Assembly (NCBI RefSeq): GCF_020991065.1
Contig: NZ_CP087710.1
Coordinates: 1,240,001 to 1,304,000, forward strand
Direction: 5' to 3'
Length of the DNA stretch: 64,000 bases
Source of the DNA: Nocardioides okcheonensis
GTDB taxonomy: Bacteria > Actinomycetota > Actinomycetes > Propionibacteriales > Nocardioidaceae
Of this stretch, positions 35,230-44,001 are shown piece by piece. The translations under genes and the position numbers were made by a program. The notes under the pieces are model-generated. The model ran no database searches and had not been told where the DNA came from. It was given only the letters and a program-made list of their open reading frames with translations. Position 1 is the first letter of the stretch. Every line of letters begins with the position of its first letter.

Positions 35230-36372
35230 TCAGCGCAGGCCGGTGTCACGGCGCAGCGCGAGCTGCACGAGCCGGTCGACGAGCTCGGGGTAGGCGAGGC
35301 CGTAGGCAGCCCACATCTGCGGGTACATCGACGTCGGCGTGAAGCCCGGCATCGTGTTGAGCTCGTTGATCACCAGCGACCCGTCGGGCATCACGAAGAA
35401 GTCGACGCGGGCCAGGCCCTCGCACGACAGCGCCTCGAAGGCGCGTACGGCCATCGCGCGCAGCTCCTGCTCGGTCGCCGCGGGCAGGTCGGCCGGGATG
35501 TCGATCTCGGTGTGCTGGTCGGCGAGGTACTTGGCCTCGAAGTCGTAGAACTCGTGGTCGCCGCCGGTGCGGACCTCGCCGGGCCGCGACGTCTCCGGCG
35601 GTCCCTCGAAGGTGCCGAGCACGCCGCACTCGACCTCGCGGGCGCCCTCCATCGACTGCTCGACGAGCACCTTCGGGTCGTGGCGGAAGGCCTCCTCGAG
35701 CGCCTCCTCGACCTCCGAGGCGTCGTGCACCTTGCTGATGCCCATGCTCGACCCGGCGCGCGCCGGCTTGGCGAACGACGGGAACCCAAGATCCTCGACG
35801 CGCGCCCGCACCCCGACCGGGTCCTGCTCCCACTGCGCGCGGGTGACGGTGACGCCGGGGGTGACGGGCAGGCCGGCGGCCTGCAGGACGACCTTCATGT
35901 AGGCCTTGTCCATGCCGACGGCCGACGCGAGGACGCCGGAGCCGACGTAGCGCACGCCCGCCATCTCCAGCATCCCCTGCAGGGTGCCGTCCTCGCCCCA
36001 CGGGCCGTGCAGCAGCGGGAAGACCACGTCGACCTCGCCGATCACCGACGGCACCGCGGTCGGCTCGGCGACCACGAGGTCGGTGCCGGTGCTCGCCGAC
36101 ATCAGCGCGACGGGCGAGCGGTCCGGGTCGACCGTCGGCAGCTCGGCGCCGCGGATCGCGAGCCGGGTGGGCTCGTCGGCCTCGAGGACCCACCGCCCGT
36201 CGGTGGCGATGCCGACCGGCACGACGTCGTAGGCGTCGCGGTCGATGGCGGCCAGCACGCTGCCCGCCGTCACGCACGAGATGCCGTGCTCGGAGGAGCG
36301 CCCGCCGAACACGACGGCGACGCGGGGCTTGCGCGGGGTGCTGGCAGGACCGGCAGGGGAGGTGTCGTTCAT
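35230..36372 (-). CDS. ddl: D-alanine--D-alanine ligase
   Basis: A 380-residue ATP-grasp enzyme that makes the D-Ala-D-Ala dipeptide of peptidoglycan precursors. The start chosen gives MNDTSPAGPASTPRKPRVAV, leading into VVFGGRSSEHGISC. The central ATP-grasp part has LHGPWGEDGTLQGMLEMAGV, FPSFAKPARAGSSMGISKV and VEQSMEGAREVECG. Catalytic C-terminus: LARVDFFVMPDGSLVINELN then TMPGFTPTSMYPQMWAAYGL, with the metal-binding Asp and Glu. A GTG 18 bases upstream (36388-36390) is an alternative start. It is separated from gpsA-plsC by the divergent PLP gene. Confidence 0.96.
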   Translation of the reverse strand: MNDTSPAGPASTPRKPRVAVVFGGRSSEHGISCVTAGSVLAAIDRDAYDVVPVGIATDGRWVLEADEPTRLAIRGAELPTVDPDRSPVALMSASTGTDLVVAEPTAVPSVIGEVDVVFPLLHGPWGEDGTLQGMLEMAGVRYVGSGVLASAVGMDKAYMKVVLQAAGLPVTPGVTVTRAQWEQDPVGVRARVEDLGFPSFAKPARAGSSMGISKVHDASEVEEALEEAFRHDPKVLVEQSMEGAREVECGVLGTFEGPPETSRPGEVRTGGDHEFYDFEAKYLADQHTEIDIPADLPAATEQELRAMAVRAFEALSCEGLARVDFFVMPDGSLVINELNTMPGFTPTSMYPQMWAAYGLAYPELVDRLVQLALRRDTGLR

Positions 36373-36404
36373 CGGCACGACCCTATCCACCTACGCTGGC
36401 GCCC

Positions 36405-37490
36405 ATGGCTGCAGACCCGACGCACGGCTCGTCCCTCCGGCTCAGCACCCTCGCGGTGACCGCGGGGCGCCCGGAGAAGACCCCGGACGCGCCCTTCAAC
36501 ACGCCGATCACGATGGCCGCCACCTACGTCGCGGGCGGAGACGTCGAGTACGGGCGCTACGGCAACCCGACGTGGACGGCGCTGGAGGACGCGCTCGGCG
36601 CCCTCGAGGGCGGTCGGTGCCTCACCTTCGCCTCCGGTCTCGCGGCCGTGGCGACGGTGCTCGACCTGGTCGGCGCCGACGCCAAGGTCGTCGTCCCGCG
36701 GCACGCCTACACCGGCACGATCATGCAGCTCGCCGACCTCGAGGCCCGCGGTCGGCTGCGCGCCGAGCTGGTCGACGTCACCGACACCGAGGCGATGGTG
36801 GCGGCGTGCGCGGACGCGGCCCTGGTGTGGCTGGAGTCGCCGACCAACCCGGCGCTCGAGGTGGCCGACATCCCGGCGATCACCGCCGCGGCGCACGAGG
36901 CCGGGGCCTACGTCGTGGTCGACAACACCTTCGCCACTCCCCTGCTCCAGCGTCCGCTCGAGGACGGGGTCGACCTCGTCGTGCACTCCGCGACCAAGTA
37001 CCTCGCCGGCCACTCCGACGTGCAGATGGGCGCGATCCTGACGCGCGACGACGACCTCTACGCCGTGCTGAAGGGCCGCCGCGACCTCGTCGGCGCGATC
37101 CCCGGTCCGTTCGAGGCGTGGCTGACCCTGCGCGGGCTGCGCACCCTGCACCTGCGCGTCGAGCGCGCGCAGGCCAACGCGCAGGAGCTCGTGCGCCGCC
37201 TGGGCGAGCACCCCGCGCTGTCCGACGTCCGCTACCCCGGCTTCGGCGGGATCGTCAGCATCGTGCTGGCGCAGGGCGAGATGGCCGCCGACCTGCTGTG
37301 CCGCAAGACCCGCCTGTGGGTCCACGCCACGTCCCTCGGCGGCGTCGAGTCGACCCTCGAGCGGCGCCGGCGCTGGAAGAGTGAGGCGGCCACCATCCCC
37401 GACGGCCTGGTCCGGCTCTCGGTCGGCATCGAGGACGTCGAGGACCTCTGGGACGACCTGCGCACCGCGCTCGATGGCTGCGTCGGCTGA
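36405..37490 (+). CDS. Cys/Met metabolism PLP-dependent enzyme (cystathionine gamma-lyase/synthase type)
   Basis: A 361-residue trans-sulfuration enzyme. PLP-phosphate and partner-subunit tyrosine motifs are [20 protein letters not shown]; the PLP lysine is in [19 protein letters not shown]; the C-terminal [19 protein letters not shown] is the family signature. It is somewhat short compared with the usual 380-400 residues. Gamma-lyase, gamma-synthase and O-acetylhomoserine enzymes cannot be separated by eye. It is divergent from ddl (32-base gap) and converges on gpsA. Confidence 0.9.
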   Translation: MAADPTHGSSLRLSTLAVTAGRPEKTPDAPFNTPITMAATYVAGGDVEYGRYGNPTWTALEDALGALEGGRCLTFASGLAAVATVLDLVGADAKVVVPRHAYTGTIMQLADLEARGRLRAELVDVTDTEAMVAACADAALVWLESPTNPALEVADIPAITAAAHEAGAYVVVDNTFATPLLQRPLEDGVDLVVHSATKYLAGHSDVQMGAILTRDDDLYAVLKGRRDLVGAIPGPFEAWLTLRGLRTLHLRVERAQANAQELVRRLGEHPALSDVRYPGFGGIVSIVLAQGEMAADLLCRKTRLWVHATSLGGVESTLERRRRWKSEAATIPDGLVRLSVGIEDVEDLWDDLRTALDGCVG

Positions 37491-37522
37491 CGCGGTGCCA
37501 CGCCGCGGTCCCGCGGGCCCTG

Positions 37523-37607
37523 GCGTGCAGATGCGACAGCTCGACACCCCAGCCGCGTGCAGACGCGACAGGTCGGCGCCTCGGGCGCGCGCAGACGCGT
37601 CAGCTCG
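37523..37607. repeat. Three tandem copies of a degenerate 32-bp repeat
   Basis: Copies start at 37523, 37555 and 37587, exactly 32 bases apart. The first 21 bases of each are conserved (GCGTGCAGAYGCGACAGSTC type), and the last 11 vary. The array runs directly up to the gpsA stop codon. The rest of the 117-base gap (37491-37522) shows nothing recognisable. Confidence 0.75.
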
Positions 37608-38609
37608 TCAGTGCAGCTCGGGCTTGGTGTCGCGGGCGATGAACGAGCTCATCATGTCCTGCGCCGTCATCCGGCCGTCGACGACGGCGTCGACGTGGTG
37701 GGCGATCGGGGCGTCGACACCCTCGCGTTCGGCGAGCGCGAGCAGCGACTTGCAGGACTTCGCGCCCTCGGCCACCTGCCGCGTGCTGGCGTAGATCTCC
37801 TCGGTCGTCATGCCCTGGCCGAGCCGCTCGCCGAAGGTGCGGTTGCGCGAGAGCGGCGAGGAGCAGGTGGCGACCAGGTCGCCGAGGCCGGCGAGACCCA
37901 TGAGGGTCAGCGGGTTCGCGCCCTGGGCGGTCGCGAGCCTGGCGGTCTCGGCGAGGCCGCGGGTGATGACCGACGCGGTGGTGTTGTCGCCGAAGCCCAG
38001 CCCGACGGCCATGCCGACGGCGAGGCCGACGACGTTCTTGTAGGCGCCGCCGATCTCGCAGCCCAGCACGTCGAGCGACGTGTAGGGACGGAACGACGGG
38101 CCGTGGGTGATCGCCTGGAGCTGCTTGGCGCGCTCCTCGTCCGCGCACGCCACCACCGAGGCGGCCGGCTCCCGTCGGGCGATCTCGCGGGCGAGGTTCG
38201 GGCCGCTGACGACGGCGATCCGACGGGGGTCGGCATCGGTGACCTCGTGGATCACCTCGCTCATCCGCATCAGGGTGCCGAGCTCGACGCCCTTCATCAG
38301 CGACACGATGGTCGCCTTCTCCGGCAGGACGGGCGCCCACGCGGTGAGGTTCTCCCGCAGCGTCTGGGACGGGACGGTCAGCACCACGACGTCGGCGTCG
38401 GCGGCGACCTGCTCGGGGTCGGTCGACGCGCTGACCGACGGCGGCAGCTCGATGCCCGGGAGGTAGTCGGTGTTCTCGCGGCGCGTGTTGATGGCGTCGA
38501 CGACGTCGTCGCGGCGACCCCACAGCACCACCTCGTTGCCGGCGTCGGCGAGCACCAGCGAGAACGCGGTGCCCCACGACCCGGCACTGAACACGGCGAT
38601 CTTGGTCAT
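37608..38609 (-). CDS. gpsA: Glycerol-3-phosphate dehydrogenase (NAD(P)+)
   Basis: A 333-residue enzyme reducing dihydroxyacetone phosphate to sn-glycerol 3-phosphate for phospholipid synthesis. The Rossmann motif reads AVFSAGSWGTAFSLVLADAG: the first Gly of the usual GxGxxG is Ser here. The remaining signatures are intact: VVSGPNLAREIARREPAASV, GCEIGGAYKNVVGLAVGMA (catalytic Lys) and LGDLVATCSSPLSRNRTFG. It overlaps plsC by 4 bases, linking synthesis and first acylation of glycerol 3-phosphate. Confidence 0.96.
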   Translation of the reverse strand: MTKIAVFSAGSWGTAFSLVLADAGNEVVLWGRRDDVVDAINTRRENTDYLPGIELPPSVSASTDPEQVAADADVVVLTVPSQTLRENLTAWAPVLPEKATIVSLMKGVELGTLMRMSEVIHEVTDADPRRIAVVSGPNLAREIARREPAASVVACADEERAKQLQAITHGPSFRPYTSLDVLGCEIGGAYKNVVGLAVGMAVGLGFGDNTTASVITRGLAETARLATAQGANPLTLMGLAGLGDLVATCSSPLSRNRTFGERLGQGMTTEEIYASTRQVAEGAKSCKSLLALAEREGVDAPIAHHVDAVVDGRMTAQDMMSSFIARDTKPELH

Positions 38610-39385
38610 CGGGTGCGCTTCCTCCTCGCCCGGCGGGCATCGTCGTTCGGGTTGCCGGTCTCGCGGAGACCGCGCCGGCGCGGGTCGAACCGCTCGGCGG
38701 GCGCGGTCTCGCCGCGCAGGTCCTCGACCAGGCCGGTGATCGCGGCCATGATCCGGTCGGTCGCGGCGGCGGTCGTCGCCGCGCCCTGGGGCGCCGCGAG
38801 CAGGTCGCCCAGGTCGACGGGGTCGCCCGCCTTCATCACGATGTTCTTGCGCGGCACCAGCAGCGGCTTCTTCGTGTACGGCGGCAGCACCTCCTGCGCG
38901 CCCCACTGGCCGACCGGGATCACGGGGCAGCCGGTGGCGAGGGCGATGCGCGCCGCGCCCGTCTTGCCCTTCATCGGCCACAGGTCGGGGTCGCGCGTGA
39001 GCGTGCCCTCCGGGTAGATCACGATGCACTCGCCGCGCTCGATGGCGCGGACCGCGGCGTCGTACGCGCCGACCGCGTTGCGGCTGAGCCGCTCGACCGG
39101 GATCTGGCCGGCGGAGGTCAGGAAGCCGCCGAGGTACTTGTTGGCGAACAGGCCCGACTTCGCGAGGTAGCGCGGCAGCCGGCCGTGGTCGTAGAGGAAG
39201 TGCGCGGAGAGCAGCGGGTCGACGTGGGAGATGTGGTTGATCGCGACGATGCACCCGCCGGAGGCGGGGATCTTCTCGCCGTCGATCCACGTGCGGGACG
39301 TCGCCGAGAGGAGCGTCGGCTTGAGGATGACCGCCGCGACCGTCATGGCCCAGCCGCGTTTCTGCTCGAGCTTGCGGACGCGCAC
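38606..39385 (-). CDS. plsC: 1-acyl-sn-glycerol-3-phosphate acyltransferase
   Basis: A 259-residue acyltransferase of the PlsC family. Motif I NHISHVD (the NHxSxxD type catalytic His/Asp) lies at about 50-56; motif III is VIYPEGTLTRDP; IPVGQWGAQEVLPPY is the later conserved segment. A hydrophobic N-terminus is followed by a basic, disordered C-tail (DDARRARRKRTR). It is translationally coupled to gpsA (4-base overlap), a common actinobacterial plsC-gpsA pair. A general lysophosphatidic acid role is likely but other acyl acceptors cannot be excluded. Confidence 0.93.
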   Translation of the reverse strand: MRVRKLEQKRGWAMTVAAVILKPTLLSATSRTWIDGEKIPASGGCIVAINHISHVDPLLSAHFLYDHGRLPRYLAKSGLFANKYLGGFLTSAGQIPVERLSRNAVGAYDAAVRAIERGECIVIYPEGTLTRDPDLWPMKGKTGAARIALATGCPVIPVGQWGAQEVLPPYTKKPLLVPRKNIVMKAGDPVDLGDLLAAPQGAATTAAATDRIMAAITGLVEDLRGETAPAERFDPRRRGLRETGNPNDDARRARRKRTR

Positions 39386-39526
39386 CCGTCACCCCTCCCG
39401 GACCGCCGTGGTCGGTCCACCTCCGGGCTGAGCCCGCGACGCGCCGTGCGTCGCGAGCAGGCTACTCGGTCCCACCGCTGCCGCGACGACACCGGCGCGC
39501 TGGTGGCCGGTGGGAGGATCGGCGCG

Positions 39527-40189
39527 ATGAGTCCGGACCCTGCACCCCCGCCCTGCGTCGTCGTCGTGCCCGTGAAGCCGCCCACGCACGGCAAGTCCCG
39601 CCTGCTCGGCGTCGACGACGAGCAGCGCCGCGCGCTGGCCGAGGCCTTCGCGCTCGACACCGTCACGGCCGCGCGCGCCGCCGCGGGCGTCCGTGCCGTG
39701 CTGGTGGTCACCGACGACTTCCGGCTGGCCGCCCCGCTGCGCGCACTGGGCTGCGACGTCGTGCCCGACGGCGTGACCGAGGACCTCAACGCCACCCTGG
39801 TGCAGGGCGCCGCCGAGGCCGTGCGCCGCTGGCCGGGCGCGATCCCGGTCGCCCTGTGCGCGGACCTGCCGGCGCTGCGCTCCGACGACCTGGGTGCGGT
39901 GCTGGCCGAGGTGGTCGTCGAGGTGACGCAGGGGCGCGCTGCGTTCGTACGCGACCGCGTCGGCACCGGGACCACGCTCTACGCCGCACCGCACGCGGGT
40001 TTCGAGCCCCGGTTCGGCTCCGGCTCCGCGGGACGGCACGCCGCCGACGGCGCCGTGGAGGTGGGCGTCGCGCACGCGAGCGTCCGCGCGGACGTCGACG
40101 ACGTCGCCGACCTCGGCGTGGCCATGGTGCTGGGCCTGGGCGAGCACACCGCCCGGGCAAGCGGAAGGCGGGCCACCCACCCGGGGTGA
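39527..40189 (+). CDS. cofC: 2-phospho-L-lactate/phosphoenolpyruvate guanylyltransferase (coenzyme F420)
   Basis: A 220-residue enzyme that activates phosphoenolpyruvate (or phospholactate) with GTP in F420 biosynthesis (CofC/FbiD). It starts [20 protein letters not shown] with GGGAGG upstream. Motifs: [13 protein letters not shown] near the N-terminus, [28 protein letters not shown] and [10 protein letters not shown] with [10 protein letters not shown]. No FbiA, FbiB or FbiC gene is in the window. Its placement beside plsC-gpsA matches other actinomycetes. The upstream 141-base gap shares promoter space with plsC; I see no clear promoter there. Confidence 0.93.
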   Translation: MSPDPAPPPCVVVVPVKPPTHGKSRLLGVDDEQRRALAEAFALDTVTAARAAAGVRAVLVVTDDFRLAAPLRALGCDVVPDGVTEDLNATLVQGAAEAVRRWPGAIPVALCADLPALRSDDLGAVLAEVVVEVTQGRAAFVRDRVGTGTTLYAAPHAGFEPRFGSGSAGRHAADGAVEVGVAHASVRADVDDVADLGVAMVLGLGEHTARASGRRATHPG

Positions 40190-40195
40190 CCCGCC
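40167..40195. terminator. Hairpin between convergent cofC and hup
   Basis: GGCGGG and CACC (left arm) pair with GGTG and CCCGCC (right arm) around one mismatch and a 7-base loop. It spans the cofC stop codon and lies 32 bases before the hup stop on the other strand. A bidirectional terminator is likely; there is no T tract. Confidence 0.5.
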
Positions 40196-40227
40196 TCCTC
40201 GACCGGGTGGCGCAGCAGCGCTGCCGG

Positions 40228-40935
40228 TCAGGACTTCTTCGCGGCCTTCTTGGCCGGGGCCTTCGTGGCCGTCGCCTTCTTCACCGGAGCCTTCTTGGCC
40301 GGAGCCTTCTTGGCAGGCGCCTTCTTGGCGGCGGTCGTCTTGGCGGCAGTGGTCTTGGCAGCGGTCGTCTTGGCAGCCGACGTCTTCTTGGCCGGGGCGG
40401 CCTTCTTCGCGCTGGACTTCTTCGCCGGCGCGGACTTCGTCGCCGTCGTCTTCTTCGCAGCCGTCGACTTCGTCGCCGTCTTCTTGGCCGGGGCCGCCTT
40501 CTTCGCGCTGGACTTCTTCGCCGGCGCGGACTTCGTCGCCGTCGTCTTCTTCGCCGGGGCGGCGGACTTGGTGGTCGCACCGGTCACCGCGGCCGCGGCA
40601 GCGCGCACGCTGGCGGGCGGCTTGGGCATCGTCGCGGCGGTCAGCTTGGGCAGCTTCTTCGCACCCGAGATGACGTCCTTGAGCTCCTTGCCGGCGGAGA
40701 ACTTCGGCACGGACTTCTTCTTGGACTTCATCCGCTCGCCGGTCTGCGGGTTGCGGACCCAGCGCGCGTTGCGCACCGCCTTCTCGAACGAGCCGAAGCC
40801 CGTGATGGCGACCTTCTCCCCCTTGGCCACCTCGCGGGTGATGGTGTCGAGCACCGACTCCAGTGCGTGGGCCGCCTGCTTGCGGTTCCCCTCGTAACGC
40901 GCGGCGAGCGCGTCGATGAGCTCTGACTTGTTCAC
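40228..40935 (-). CDS. hup: HU-family nucleoid protein with Lys/Ala-rich tail
   Basis: A 235-residue DNA-binding protein. The start is GTG ([20 protein letters not shown]) after GGAAGGGAAG. Residues 1-90 form an HU/IHF domain: [20 protein letters not shown] and [17 protein letters not shown] are canonical. Residues 100-235 are a histone H1-like tail of PAKK, SAKK and TAAK repeats, as in mycobacterial HupB. A 25-residue block in the tail occurs twice because of a 96-base direct DNA repeat (see findings). It compacts the nucleoid; the tail probably tunes DNA binding and can be modified. Confidence 0.96.
   Translation of the reverse strand: MNKSELIDALAARYEGNRKQAAHALESVLDTITREVAKGEKVAITGFGSFEKAVRNARWVRNPQTGERMKSKKKSVPKFSAGKELKDVISGAKKLPKLTAATMPKPPASVRAAAAAVTGATTKSAAPAKKTTATKSAPAKKSSAKKAAPAKKTATKSTAAKKTTATKSAPAKKSSAKKAAPAKKTSAAKTTAAKTTAAKTTAAKKAPAKKAPAKKAPVKKATATKAPAKKAAKKS
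40400..40554 (-). repeat. Internal 96-bp-spaced direct repeat in the hup tail
   Basis: A 59-base stretch at 40400-40458 is repeated without change at 40496-40554 (offset 96 bases), with near-identity further on the left side. It encodes two copies of the block [20 protein letters not shown]. Copy number could change by slippage or recombination without shifting frame, because 96 is a multiple of 3. Confidence 0.85.
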
Positions 40936-40992
40936 TAGCTTCCCTTCCAATGAACCCTGGACGCCGAGCTCGTGCTCGACCCTCTGCTGGGC

Positions 40993-41021
40993 ACGCTAGG
41001 CACATGGAAGGGTGAGGACAA
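40993..41021 (-). promoter_or_regulatory. Predicted hup promoter
   Basis: Minus-strand TTGTCC (-35, 41016-41021), a 17-base spacer, and TAGCGT (-10, 40993-40998), about 58 bases upstream of the hup GTG. It lies in the least GC-rich intergenic stretch nearby. This is the best housekeeping-sigma match I see in the window. Confidence 0.6.
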
Positions 41022-41051
41022 TCACCATCGCCCCTATTTGTCGGGGTTTTT

Positions 41052-41651
41052 TCAGGCTGTGACGGGCTTCCACGCAGGTCGCGACGACTCGAACGCGACG
41101 ATGTCGTCCTCGTGGCCGAGGGTGATCCCGATGTCGTCGAGGCCCTCGAGCAGCCGCCAGCGCGTGTAGTCGTCGATGTCGAAGGAGTCCTCGACCGCGT
41201 CGTCACCGGCGCCCGCGCGGACCGTGCGGCTCTCCAGGTCGACCGTGATCTCCCCGCCGGGGTGGTCCTCGAGCCAGTCCCACAGCCGCTGCACGACCTT
41301 CTCGTCCACCTGGGCGGCGAGCAGACCGGCCTTGCCGGAGTTGCCGCGGAAGATGTCGGCGAAGCGCGAGGAGATGACGACCCTGAAGCCGTAGTTCTGC
41401 AAGGCCCAGACGGCGTGCTCGCGCGAGCTGCCGGTGCCGAAGTCGGGACCGGCGACGAGCACCGAGCCGCCGGCGTAGGTCGGGTCGTTGAGCACGAAGT
41501 CCGGATCGCCGCGCCACGCCGCGAACAGCCCGTCCTCGAAGCCGGTGCGGGTCACCCGCTTGAGGTAGACCGCGGGGATGATCTGGTCGGTGTCGACGTT
41601 GCTGCGCTTCAGCGGGACGCCGACGCCGGTGTGGGTGGTGAACGCATCCAT
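41052..41651 (-). CDS. leuD: 3-isopropylmalate dehydratase small subunit
   Basis: A 199-residue subunit of isopropylmalate isomerase (leucine biosynthesis), partner of LeuC. The start [20 protein letters not shown] is canonical, followed by [34 protein letters not shown] and [18 protein letters not shown]. It begins 3 bases after leuC. About 116 bases separate it from hup, which has its own promoter. Confidence 0.97.
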   Translation of the reverse strand: MDAFTTHTGVGVPLKRSNVDTDQIIPAVYLKRVTRTGFEDGLFAAWRGDPDFVLNDPTYAGGSVLVAGPDFGTGSSREHAVWALQNYGFRVVISSRFADIFRGNSGKAGLLAAQVDEKVVQRLWDWLEDHPGGEITVDLESRTVRAGAGDDAVEDSFDIDDYTRWRLLEGLDDIGITLGHEDDIVAFESSRPAWKPVTA

Positions 41652-41654
41652 GGG

Positions 41655-43079
41655 TCAGACCTCCTGCAGGTCGGCGACGGGGGCCAGGTCGGCCGGGGAC
41701 GAGAGGGTGCCGCGCACCGCGGTGGCGGCGGCGACCGGCACGGACACCAGGTGCGTACGACCGCCCTTGCCCTGCCGGCCCTCGAAGTTGCGGTTCGACG
41801 TCGACGCGCTGCGCTCGCCGGGCGCGAGCTGGTCGGGGTTCATGCCCAGGCACATCGAGCAGCCCGCACCGCGCCACTCGGCGCCGGCGGCGAGGAAGAC
41901 CTGGTCGAGCCCCTCCGCCTCGGCCTGGAGACGTACGCGCACCGAGCCGGGCACCACGAGCAGGCGGGTGTCGTCGGCGACGTGGCGACCCTCGAGGATC
42001 GACGCGGCGAGACGGAGGTCCTCGATGCGGCCGTTGGTGCACGAGCCCACGAAGACGGTGTCGACCTTGACCTCGCGCAGCGGCGTGCCGGCCTCGAGAC
42101 CCATGTACTGCAGGGCCTTCTCGGTCGCCACCTTGTCGTTGGGCTCGTCGAAGTCGTCCGGGCTCGGGACGGTGGCGCCGAGGGGCGCGCCCTGCCCCGG
42201 GTTGGTGCCCCACGTGACGAACGGCGTCATCGTCGAGGCGTCGAGGACGATCTCGGCGTCGAAGACCGCGTCGTCGTCGGTGCGCAGCGTCTTCCAGTGC
42301 GCGACCGCGGCGTCCCAGTCGGCGCCCTTCGGCGCCTCGGGCTTGCCCTCGATGTAGTCGAAGGTCGTCTGGTCGGGGGCGATCAACCCGGCCTTGGCGC
42401 CCCACTCGATCGACATGTTGCAGACCGTCATCCGGCCCTCCATCGAGAGCTCCTCGATGGCCTGGCCGCGGTACTCCACGATGTAGCCCTGGCCGCCACC
42501 CGTGCCGGTGTGGGTGATCAGGGTCAGCACGAGGTCCTTGGCGGTGACGCCGTCGGGCAGGCTCCCGTTGACCGTGACGGCCATCGTCCTCGGCCGCGCC
42601 TGGGTGAGCGTCTGGGTGGCGAGCACGTGCTCGACCTCGGACGTGCCGATGCCGAAGGCGATGGCGCCGAACGCCCCGTGGGTCGAGGTGTGCGAGTCGC
42701 CGCAGACGATCGTCATGCCGGGCTGCGTGAGCCCGAGCTGGGGTCCGACGACGTGCACGATGCCCTGCTCGACGTCACCGAGCGGGTGCAGCCGGACGCC
42801 GAACTCGGCGGTGTTCTTGCGCAGCGTCTCGACCTGCGTGCGGCTCACGGGGTCGGCGATCGGCTTGTCCCAGTCGATCGTCGGGACGTTGTGGTCCTCG
42901 GTGGCGAGCGTGAGGTCCGGCCGGCGCACGGTGCGGTGGGCGAGGCGGAGCCCGTCGAAGGCCTGCGGCGAGGTGACCTCGTGCAGCAGGTGGAGGTCGA
43001 TGTAGAGCAGGTCGGGCTCTCCGGCCGCGCTGCGGACGACGTGCTCGTCCCACACCTTCTCCGACAGGGTCTTGCCCAT
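41655..43079 (-). CDS. leuC: 3-isopropylmalate dehydratase large subunit
   Basis: A 474-residue aconitase-family enzyme interconverting 2- and 3-isopropylmalate. The start [15 protein letters not shown] has GAAGGAGAG upstream. Signatures: [34 protein letters not shown] and [15 protein letters not shown], which provide the three Fe-S cluster cysteines. In the same operon as leuD and divergent from an IclR regulator whose orthologues (LtbR, NdgR) control leuCD. Confidence 0.98.
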   Translation of the reverse strand: MGKTLSEKVWDEHVVRSAAGEPDLLYIDLHLLHEVTSPQAFDGLRLAHRTVRRPDLTLATEDHNVPTIDWDKPIADPVSRTQVETLRKNTAEFGVRLHPLGDVEQGIVHVVGPQLGLTQPGMTIVCGDSHTSTHGAFGAIAFGIGTSEVEHVLATQTLTQARPRTMAVTVNGSLPDGVTAKDLVLTLITHTGTGGGQGYIVEYRGQAIEELSMEGRMTVCNMSIEWGAKAGLIAPDQTTFDYIEGKPEAPKGADWDAAVAHWKTLRTDDDAVFDAEIVLDASTMTPFVTWGTNPGQGAPLGATVPSPDDFDEPNDKVATEKALQYMGLEAGTPLREVKVDTVFVGSCTNGRIEDLRLAASILEGRHVADDTRLLVVPGSVRVRLQAEAEGLDQVFLAAGAEWRGAGCSMCLGMNPDQLAPGERSASTSNRNFEGRQGKGGRTHLVSVPVAAATAVRGTLSSPADLAPVADLQEV

Positions 43080-43118
43080 CACGCACTCTCCTTCACTTCG
43101 GGCGGTGGCACGACGGTA

Positions 43119-43151
43119 CATCTTGCATCCCACTGGCTGAGATGAGAATAT
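43119..43151 (+). promoter_or_regulatory. Predicted promoter and operator of the IclR gene
   Basis: TTGCAT (-35, 43123-43128), a 17-base spacer and GAATAT (-10, 43146-43151), the last 6 bases before the ATG at 43158. This spacing suggests a leaderless transcript, and no ribosome site is present. An inverted repeat CATCT-N16-AGATG (43119-43144) covers the -35 and spacer and could be the regulator's own site. It is shared with leuC. Confidence 0.5.
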
Positions 43152-43157
43152 CGGCAT

Positions 43158-43880
43158 ATGGACAACGGATCTGGCGTCGGCGTGCTCGACAAGGCGGCCC
43201 TGGTGCTCGCCGCTCTGGAGGCGGGACCGGCCACGCTGGCCGGACTCGTCGCGGGGACCGGCCTCGCGCGGCCCACCGCGCACCGCCTCGCCGTCGCCCT
43301 CGAGCACCACCGCCTCGTCGCCCGCGACATGCAGGGCCGCTTCGTGCTCGGCCCCCGCCTCGCCGAGCTGTCGGCCGCCGCCGGCGAGGACCGGCTGCTC
43401 GCCGCCGCCGGGCCCGTGCTCGCGCGGCTGCGCGACATCACCGGCGAGTCCGCACAGCTGTGGCGTCGCCAGGGCGAGCACCGCGTCTGCGTCGCCGCCG
43501 CCGAGCGCCCGTCGGGCCTGCGCGACACCATCCCGGTCGGCTCGCAGCTCACCATGAACGCCGGCTCCGCCGCGCAGATCCTGCTCGCCTGGGAGGACCC
43601 GGAGCGCATGCACCGCGGCCTGCAGAACGCCGCGTTCTCCGCGACCGCCCTGTCCGGCATCCGCCGCCGCGGCTGGTCGCAGTCGGTCGGCGAGCGCGAG
43701 CAGGGCGTGGCGTCGGTGTCCGCCCCCGTCCGCTCCCCCGGCGGCAAGGTGATCGCCGCGGTGTCGGTCTCCGGCCCGCTCGAGCGGCTCTCGCGCCAGC
43801 CCGGCCGGATGCACGCGCCCGCCGTCCTCGCCGCCGCCGACCGCCTGTCGGAGTCGCTGCGCCGGGCTGCGGCCGACTGA
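43158..43880 (+). CDS. IclR-family regulator, NdgR/LtbR type
   Basis: A 240-residue regulator. Winged helix-turn-helix at about 9-70 ([20 protein letters not shown] and [20 protein letters not shown]), then an IclR effector domain with [20 protein letters not shown] and ERGVA-like segment [20 protein letters not shown]. Position divergent from leuCD is the conserved arrangement of NdgR (Streptomyces) and LtbR (Corynebacterium), which control leucine and related amino acid genes. Probably repressor of leuCD and of itself. The transcript is likely leaderless. Confidence 0.88.
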   Translation: MDNGSGVGVLDKAALVLAALEAGPATLAGLVAGTGLARPTAHRLAVALEHHRLVARDMQGRFVLGPRLAELSAAAGEDRLLAAAGPVLARLRDITGESAQLWRRQGEHRVCVAAAERPSGLRDTIPVGSQLTMNAGSAAQILLAWEDPERMHRGLQNAAFSATALSGIRRRGWSQSVGEREQGVASVSAPVRSPGGKVIAAVSVSGPLERLSRQPGRMHAPAVLAAADRLSESLRRAAAD

Positions 43881-43881
43881 C

Positions 43882-43992
43882 CGGGCACTTCCTCGCGCTG
43901 CGGGACGCCGACCGGGCACTTCCTCGCGCTGCGGGCCGGCTCCAGCGCGAGGAAGTGCCCGCTCACCCCGATCCAGCGCGAGGAAGTGCCCG
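43882..43992. repeat. Paired direct and inverted 19-bp repeats
   Basis: CGGGCACTTCCTCGCGCTG occurs at 43882-43900 and 43913-43931, then its exact reverse complement at 43943-43961 and 43974-43992. Both pairs have a 31-base spacing. It fills the gap between the IclR stop and the ogt stop (convergent genes) and can form one long imperfect hairpin or nested smaller ones. It may serve as bidirectional terminator. Confidence 0.9.
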
Positions 43993-44001
43993 CTCACCTG
44001 G

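Noticed and set aside
37523-37607. Possible CRISPR array
   Set aside because: Only three units, conserved part 21 bases and variable part 11 bases; no cas genes and no palindromic CRISPR repeat.
41031-41052. CCCC...CGGGG followed by six T on the plus strand as a terminator
   Set aside because: The stem is only four base pairs and no plus-strand gene ends upstream of it. The T run reads as A's in the leuD direction.
43080-43157. Leucine attenuator or T-box leader for leuC
   Set aside because: The whole gap is 78 bases and shared with the divergent IclR promoter; there is no leader peptide with Leu codons and no stem pair.
43882-44000. Reading frames through the four-copy repeat giving MSGHFLAL-type peptides
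   Set aside because: The peptide repeats simply reflect the DNA repeat; no ribosome site or extended conserved protein.
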